Source of the DNA: Acidisarcina sp.
GTDB taxonomy: Bacteria > Acidobacteriota > Blastocatellia > Pyrinomonadales > Pyrinomonadaceae
DNA length: 8,223 nucleotides
Assembly (NCBI GenBank): GCA_021155145.1
Contig: JAJNPX010000515.1
Location: 1 to 8,223, forward strand
Reading direction: 5' to 3'
Position numbers and translations under genes: made by a program. Positions 4,699 to 8,223 of this stretch are shown here, piece by piece. The notes under the pieces were generated by a model. The model was given only the letters and a program-made list of their open reading frames with translations. It made no database searches and was not told the DNA's origin. How positions within the stretch are numbered: the stretch's first letter is position 1; each line of letters opens with the position of its first letter.

Positions 4699-6015
4699 AT
4701 GGAAATCAAGGCGATAGGTTGTGAACCGCTTCAGTTGAAGATGATGCACGTCGCGGACGGGCATACGCTGAAGGTGTATCGCGACCACGGCGGTTACAAG
4801 AGTTTGCAGAAGGCGTTCGGAATGTCTCCGGCGGACGTGATCGAGGAAGTAAAGGCTTCGGCCCTTCGCGGACGCGGCGGTGCCGGCTTCCCTACCGGAA
4901 TGAAGTGGTCCTTCGTTCCGAAAGATTCGCCGAAACCGAAATACGTCGTTTGCAACGCAGACGAGTCCGAGCCCGGCACATTCAAGGACCGGTACCTCAT
5001 GGAACGCGATCCGCATGCGTTGATCGAAGGAATGGTCATTGCCGGTTGGGCACTCGGGGCAAACACCGGCTACATCTACACCCGTGGCGAATATAAGTAT
5101 CTGATCGACATCATGGATGTCGCTCTGGCCGAGGCTCGTGACGCAGGACTGCTTGGCAAGAATATCCTCGGGTCCGGTTTTGATATGGAGATCTACACCC
5201 ATACCGGAGCCGGAGCTTATATTTGCGGCGAAGAAACCGCTCTTTTATCAAGCCTTGAGGGCTTCCGCGGTCATCCGCGTATGAAGCCTCCGTTTCCGGC
5301 TGTCGAGGGCGTGTATGCCTGCCCTACGGTCGTTAACAATGTGGAGACGCTGACCGCTGTACCGCAGATCATCGAGATGGGCGGCATTCCGTGGCGCGAT
5401 CTCGGAACTGAGAAATCAGGCGGGACGAAGCTCTGGTCTGTCAGCGGGCACGTCAAGAAACCGGGCGTATATGAACTTCCGATGGGCTACGACGATCTTG
5501 AAAAGTTCATTATGGAAGATTGCGGCGGGATGCTGCGGCCGGAGTACGGCTTAAAGGCCTGCATTCCCGGCGGTTCGAGCGTTTACATTATGAACGCCGA
5601 GCAGATCGTCGGTAAGAATGTTTTGATGGATTACGAAGGCCTCGTCGCTGGTGGGTCGTCGGTAGGGTCGGGCGGATTCATCGTGATGGACGAGTCGGTG
5701 GATGTGGTCGAATCGACCAAGAACCTATCCGAGTTTTATAAGCATGAATCGTGCGGATGGTGCACACCGTGCCGCGAAGGTACAGACTGGCTCGTCAAGA
5801 TTTTCGATCGGATCACCTCGGGCGGCGGCCGGGCCGAGGATGTTCAGCTCATGCTCGACATCTGCGACAACATCGAAGGCAAGTCGTTCTGCCCGCTCGG
5901 TGACGCTGCCGCATGGCCGATCCAGAGTGCGATCAAACAGTTCCCCGAAGATTTCAGGAAATGGATCGTAAACGGCGCCGAAAGCAGCGGGAACTTGGTC
6001 GAATCCAATTTATGA
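4699..6015 (+). CDS. nuoF: NADH-quinone oxidoreductase subunit F (51 kDa, FMN and [4Fe-4S] N3)
   Basis: NuoF is the entry point of complex I: it binds NADH and FMN and passes electrons to cluster N3. The 438-residue protein is full length and carries every expected motif. LRGRGGAGFPTGMKW (56-70) is the glycine-rich nucleotide loop. CNADESEPGTFKDR (85-98) contacts NADH and FMN. GAGAYICGEETALLSSLEG (170-188) completes the flavin and NADH site. ESCGWCTPCREGT (350-362) supplies C352, C355 and C358, and SFCPLGD (396-402) supplies the fourth ligand, C398. The ATG at 4699 is 3 bp after the stop of the preceding exported-protein gene, with no distinct Shine-Dalgarno sequence other than purines in that gene's end. 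The stop is TGA at 6013-6015. Nothing appears missing or truncated. NuoE upstream and NuoG downstream are its direct partners in the NADH module. Confidence 0.98.
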   Translation: MEIKAIGCEPLQLKMMHVADGHTLKVYRDHGGYKSLQKAFGMSPADVIEEVKASALRGRGGAGFPTGMKWSFVPKDSPKPKYVVCNADESEPGTFKDRYLMERDPHALIEGMVIAGWALGANTGYIYTRGEYKYLIDIMDVALAEARDAGLLGKNILGSGFDMEIYTHTGAGAYICGEETALLSSLEGFRGHPRMKPPFPAVEGVYACPTVVNNVETLTAVPQIIEMGGIPWRDLGTEKSGGTKLWSVSGHVKKPGVYELPMGYDDLEKFIMEDCGGMLRPEYGLKACIPGGSSVYIMNAEQIVGKNVLMDYEGLVAGGSSVGSGGFIVMDESVDVVESTKNLSEFYKHESCGWCTPCREGTDWLVKIFDRITSGGGRAEDVQLMLDICDNIEGKSFCPLGDAAAWPIQSAIKQFPEDFRKWIVNGAESSGNLVESNL

Positions 6016-6087
6016 TCCACATCGGCGGCGAGGCTCCTCACGTTCGCGATATTGAGAAGAATTAGGTAGTATCTAGAGTTTAATTTC

Positions 6088-6093
6088 GAGAGG
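6088..6093 (+). promoter_or_regulatory. Strong ribosome binding site of the bTHX gene
   Basis: GAGAGG, followed by T, lies 9 bases upstream of the ATG at 6103 and is the clearest Shine-Dalgarno match in the window; most nuo genes here lack one. It supports the small gene downstream and fits a product needed in high amounts. Confidence 0.7.
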
Positions 6094-6102
6094 TAAAACA
6101 TT

Positions 6103-6222
6103 ATGGGAAAAGGCGACAAACGCACACGCCGCGGCAAGATCTTTGCGGGTTCGTATGGCAAGACCAGGCCGAAAAGCGTCAAGAAGAACACACCGGCCAA
6201 AACGGAAAAGAAAGATCAGTAA
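6103..6222 (+). CDS. Small ribosomal subunit protein bTHX (Thx)
   Basis: This 39-residue basic protein begins [20 protein letters not shown] and continues TRPKSVKKN, nearly the same as the Thx peptide of the Thermus 30S subunit, which sits in a cavity of the 30S head and stabilises rRNA. The motif [13 protein letters not shown] is diagnostic. The C-terminal tail is longer and Lys-rich (PAKTEKKDQ). The start is fixed by the strong ribosome binding site at 6088-6093 and by the conserved N-terminus; the stop is TAA at 6220-6222. The gene stands 87 bp after nuoF and 10 bp before nuoG. The 87-bp gap and its own strong ribosome binding site suggest that it may be controlled partly on its own, but I see no convincing promoter. 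A ribosomal protein within a nuo operon is unusual. Confidence in the identity is high despite the small size. Confidence 0.92.
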   Translation: MGKGDKRTRRGKIFAGSYGKTRPKSVKKNTPAKTEKKDQ

Positions 6223-6232
6223 CCCGTCTTAG

Positions 6233-8223
6233 ATGTCACAGGAAACCGTAAAAGTAACGATCAACGGGCAGGAGGTCGAAGCGGGAAAGGGCGCCGTACT
6301 GATCGACGTGTGCCGCGACAATGCGGAGAGCATTCCGTCGTTTTGCTATTACAAGGACCTCGCACCGCAGGCCTCATGCCGTATGTGTCTCGTGCGCATC
6401 GATAAGATGCCAAAGCTGCAGACGTCCTGTACGATCAAGGTCACTGACGGCATGGTCGTGACGACCCGCAGTCCGGAGATCGAAAAAGCACAACGCTCCA
6501 TGGGCGAGTTTCTTTTGACCAACCATCCGCTGGATTGTCCGGTCTGCGACCGCGGCGGCGAATGCGAACTGCAGGAAGTCATATTCGATTGGGGCGATGT
6601 CGAGGAACGGTTTCACGAGCCGAAAAACAAGGCCCCTGAAAAGTACCTCTCTCCGATCGTAGCGAACGACCCTCAGCGGTGCATCCTTTGTAAAAGATGT
6701 ACGAGGGTCTGTGACGAGTGGATGGGCGAGGACGCGATCGAGGCCGGCAACCGCGGAGCCAATACCGTCATCGGCACGTACGGCGGATGGCTGAACTGCT
6801 CGCAGTGCGGCAACTGCATCGAGGTATGCCCGACCGGCACACTCCTCGACGGTGTCTACCGACATGAGACAAGGCCGTGGGAACTCGATCAGACCATCAC
6901 CACCGACGTCTATTCATCGGACGGTATGCAGCTGTCGATCGGTTCCCGTGCGGGCGAGGTTCACCGTATCGTTGCACGCGATCGTTACGTGAACGGGTTG
7001 AACGGCGAGTTTCTGGATGTAAAGGCGCGGTTCGCACATGAGTTCATCAACCACGAGGACAGGATTCGGACGCCGCTGATCCGCTATTCCAAGGGCGGAC
7101 GGTTGATTCCCGCAACATGGGACGCCGCGATCAAGTTCGCGGCTGACAAATTTGCGGCTTACGCATCGCAGACCGCTGTAATCGTTAGCCCGCGGCTGAC
7201 AAATGAAGCTATCGGATCTCTCGGCCTTTTTGCCCGGGATGCGGTAAAGACGGAACTGGTCGCTGTTTCTGACCGACAGAGCATGGCCTCGTTCTTTGAG
7301 AACCTGAGTGTACCGCTCGCGACTCACAAGGATATTCGTTACGCAAGCACGATCGTGCTCATCGGCGGCGAACCTGACGAAGAACAAACCTATACTGCAA
7401 AGCAGATCCGCCAGGCCGTTCGAAATGGCGGGGCAAGGTTTTTTGTCGTCAATGAGGCGCCGATCCGGCTGACCTTAAGAGCGTCCATATTCCTTCATAC
7501 TAATCCGGGCTCGACCGACGCCTTTGCACTCGCCATGGCCGATGCCGACCTCATTACGCTTGCGGCCGGGAAGATGGGAGTCGATGCCGGTGCGGTCAGC
7601 GATCTATTCGCCGGAATAGCTGCGAGCGAAGGCGACGTCGTGATCGTGTGCGGCTCTGATCTGTCGCCGGAGGCACAGGCCTTGATCGCAGGAGCGGCAT
7701 CCCGGCTTTCAGGCGAAGGCAGAAGAATACTGCTCCATCCGCTGCCTTTATATAATAATTCCGTCGGTGCTATCGATATACTGGGCCGTTTGGGACACGA
7801 AACAGACGTCATTGGATCGGCAAAGGCGGCATACATCGCCGGCAGCCTGCAGCACCCTGAGGCTTTGGCCGGGAAGGAGTTTGTCGCTGTACAGGAATTG
7901 TTTGAGACTGAGACAACGGCTTGTGCCGATGTCGTATTTCCCGCGGCCTCATTTGCGGAGGTCGACGGAACGTTTACCAATAACGCGGGAAATGTGCAGC
8001 GCGTCCGGAAAGCTATCGAACCTATTTATCAGGCCCGGCCCGATTGGATGATCACGCGTGCGATCGCAGCGGCGATGGGCGCCGACCTTGGTTTCGATGC
8101 ATCGGCGACCTCGGCGTTCAAGGCCGTTGTGGAAGCTGTTCCCGCTTATAGCGGACTTCGCTATCCCGATCTGAAGGATGAATCTAACCCGGTACAGGCC
8201 GCATACGAGATCGTTATACCCGA
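6233..8223 (+). CDS. nuoG: NADH-quinone oxidoreductase subunit G (75 kDa), 3' end outside window
   Basis: NuoG carries the iron-sulfur relay from NuoF/NuoE towards NuoB. The frame stays open for 663 codons to the window end. Ligands: C38, C49, C52 and C66 for the [2Fe-2S] cluster (Cx10Cx2Cx13C); H98, C102, C105 and C111 for the His-ligated [4Fe-4S] cluster N5 (NHPLDCPVCDRGGEC); C150, C153, C156, C160 and C189, C192, C195, C199 for two ferredoxin-type [4Fe-4S] patterns. From about residue 215 the protein continues as a molybdopterin-oxidoreductase-like domain, which in complex I has no molybdenum. The four N7 ligands found in E. coli and Thermus are absent: the corresponding segment reads TTDVYSSDGMQLSIG, so this protein resembles the mitochondrial type in that respect. 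FTNNAGNVQRV near residue 580 is a typical late motif of the family. The ATG at 6233 is 10 bp after bTHX and has no clear ribosome binding site. Confidence 0.97.
   Translation, partial: MSQETVKVTINGQEVEAGKGAVLIDVCRDNAESIPSFCYYKDLAPQASCRMCLVRIDKMPKLQTSCTIKVTDGMVVTTRSPEIEKAQRSMGEFLLTNHPLDCPVCDRGGECELQEVIFDWGDVEERFHEPKNKAPEKYLSPIVANDPQRCILCKRCTRVCDEWMGEDAIEAGNRGANTVIGTYGGWLNCSQCGNCIEVCPTGTLLDGVYRHETRPWELDQTITTDVYSSDGMQLSIGSRAGEVHRIVARDRYVNGLNGEFLDVKARFAHEFINHEDRIRTPLIRYSKGGRLIPATWDAAIKFAADKFAAYASQTAVIVSPRLTNEAIGSLGLFARDAVKTELVAVSDRQSMASFFENLSVPLATHKDIRYASTIVLIGGEPDEEQTYTAKQIRQAVRNGGARFFVVNEAPIRLTLRASIFLHTNPGSTDAFALAMADADLITLAAGKMGVDAGAVSDLFAGIAASEGDVVIVCGSDLSPEAQALIAGAASRLSGEGRRILLHPLPLYNNSVGAIDILGRLGHETDVIGSAKAAYIAGSLQHPEALAGKEFVAVQELFETETTACADVVFPAASFAEVDGTFTNNAGNVQRVRKAIEPIYQARPDWMITRAIAAAMGADLGFDASATSAFKAVVEAVPAYSGLRYPDLKDESNPVQAAYEIVIP

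Noticed and set aside
6052..6084. Promoter in the nuoF-bTHX gap (TTGAGA at 6052; TAGTAT at 6067 or TTTAAT at 6079)
   Set aside because: No pair of boxes has acceptable spacing (10 and 21 bp), so it is not reported as a feature, although a promoter here cannot be excluded.
7495..7980. 161-codon reverse-strand open frame within nuoG (rich in Ser, Ala, Pro)
   Set aside because: It lies entirely antisense to the nuoG molybdopterin-like domain and its composition is that of an antisense shadow.

Overview
The window is a stretch of a bacterial nuo operon encoding the peripheral arm of proton-pumping NADH:quinone oxidoreductase (respiratory complex I). All genes are on the + strand, in the canonical order nuoB (3' end only), nuoC, nuoD, nuoE, nuoF, nuoG (5' part only). 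The subunits are identified from intact cofactor motifs: the NuoB C-terminal cysteine motif, the NuoC WHERE motif, the NuoD quinone-site His and Tyr, and the cluster cysteines of NuoE, NuoF and NuoG. The protein style (moderately GC-rich, separate nuoC and nuoD, short NuoG without N7 ligands), a bTHX ribosomal protein gene, and a four-helix-bundle gene flanked by TTCACCAT-type heptamers suggest an Acidobacteriota-like organism, perhaps Blastocatellia. This assignment is an inference of low to moderate confidence.

The striking property is that almost every junction between nuo genes holds something extra. Layout: nuoB tail (3-272); a 98-bp gap with a long imperfect stem-loop (293-350); nuoC (371-850); a gene for an exported protein with a proline-rich tail (856-1506); nuoD (1510-2727); a cassette bounded by inverted arrays of 7-bp repeats (2731-3189) carrying a frameshifted four-helix-bundle gene; nuoE (3195-3725); a compact hicB-hicA toxin-antitoxin pair (3728-4137); a second exported protein of unknown function (4168-4695); nuoF (4699-6015); a 39-residue bTHX ribosomal protein gene with a strong ribosome binding site (6103-6222); nuoG (6233 to the window end). 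Most inserted genes sit 2-5 bp from a nuo gene, so they are probably co-transcribed.

Functionally, NuoE, NuoF and the N-terminal part of NuoG form the NADH-oxidising module (FMN and iron-sulfur chain). NuoB, NuoC and NuoD form the quinone-reducing module. The accessory genes have no known place in complex I. The two exported proteins and the nuo-embedded hicBA are the most plausible candidates for an undescribed association. The heptamer-bounded cassette is the best candidate for an undescribed small mobile unit. No rRNA, tRNA, CRISPR array or transposase gene was seen.
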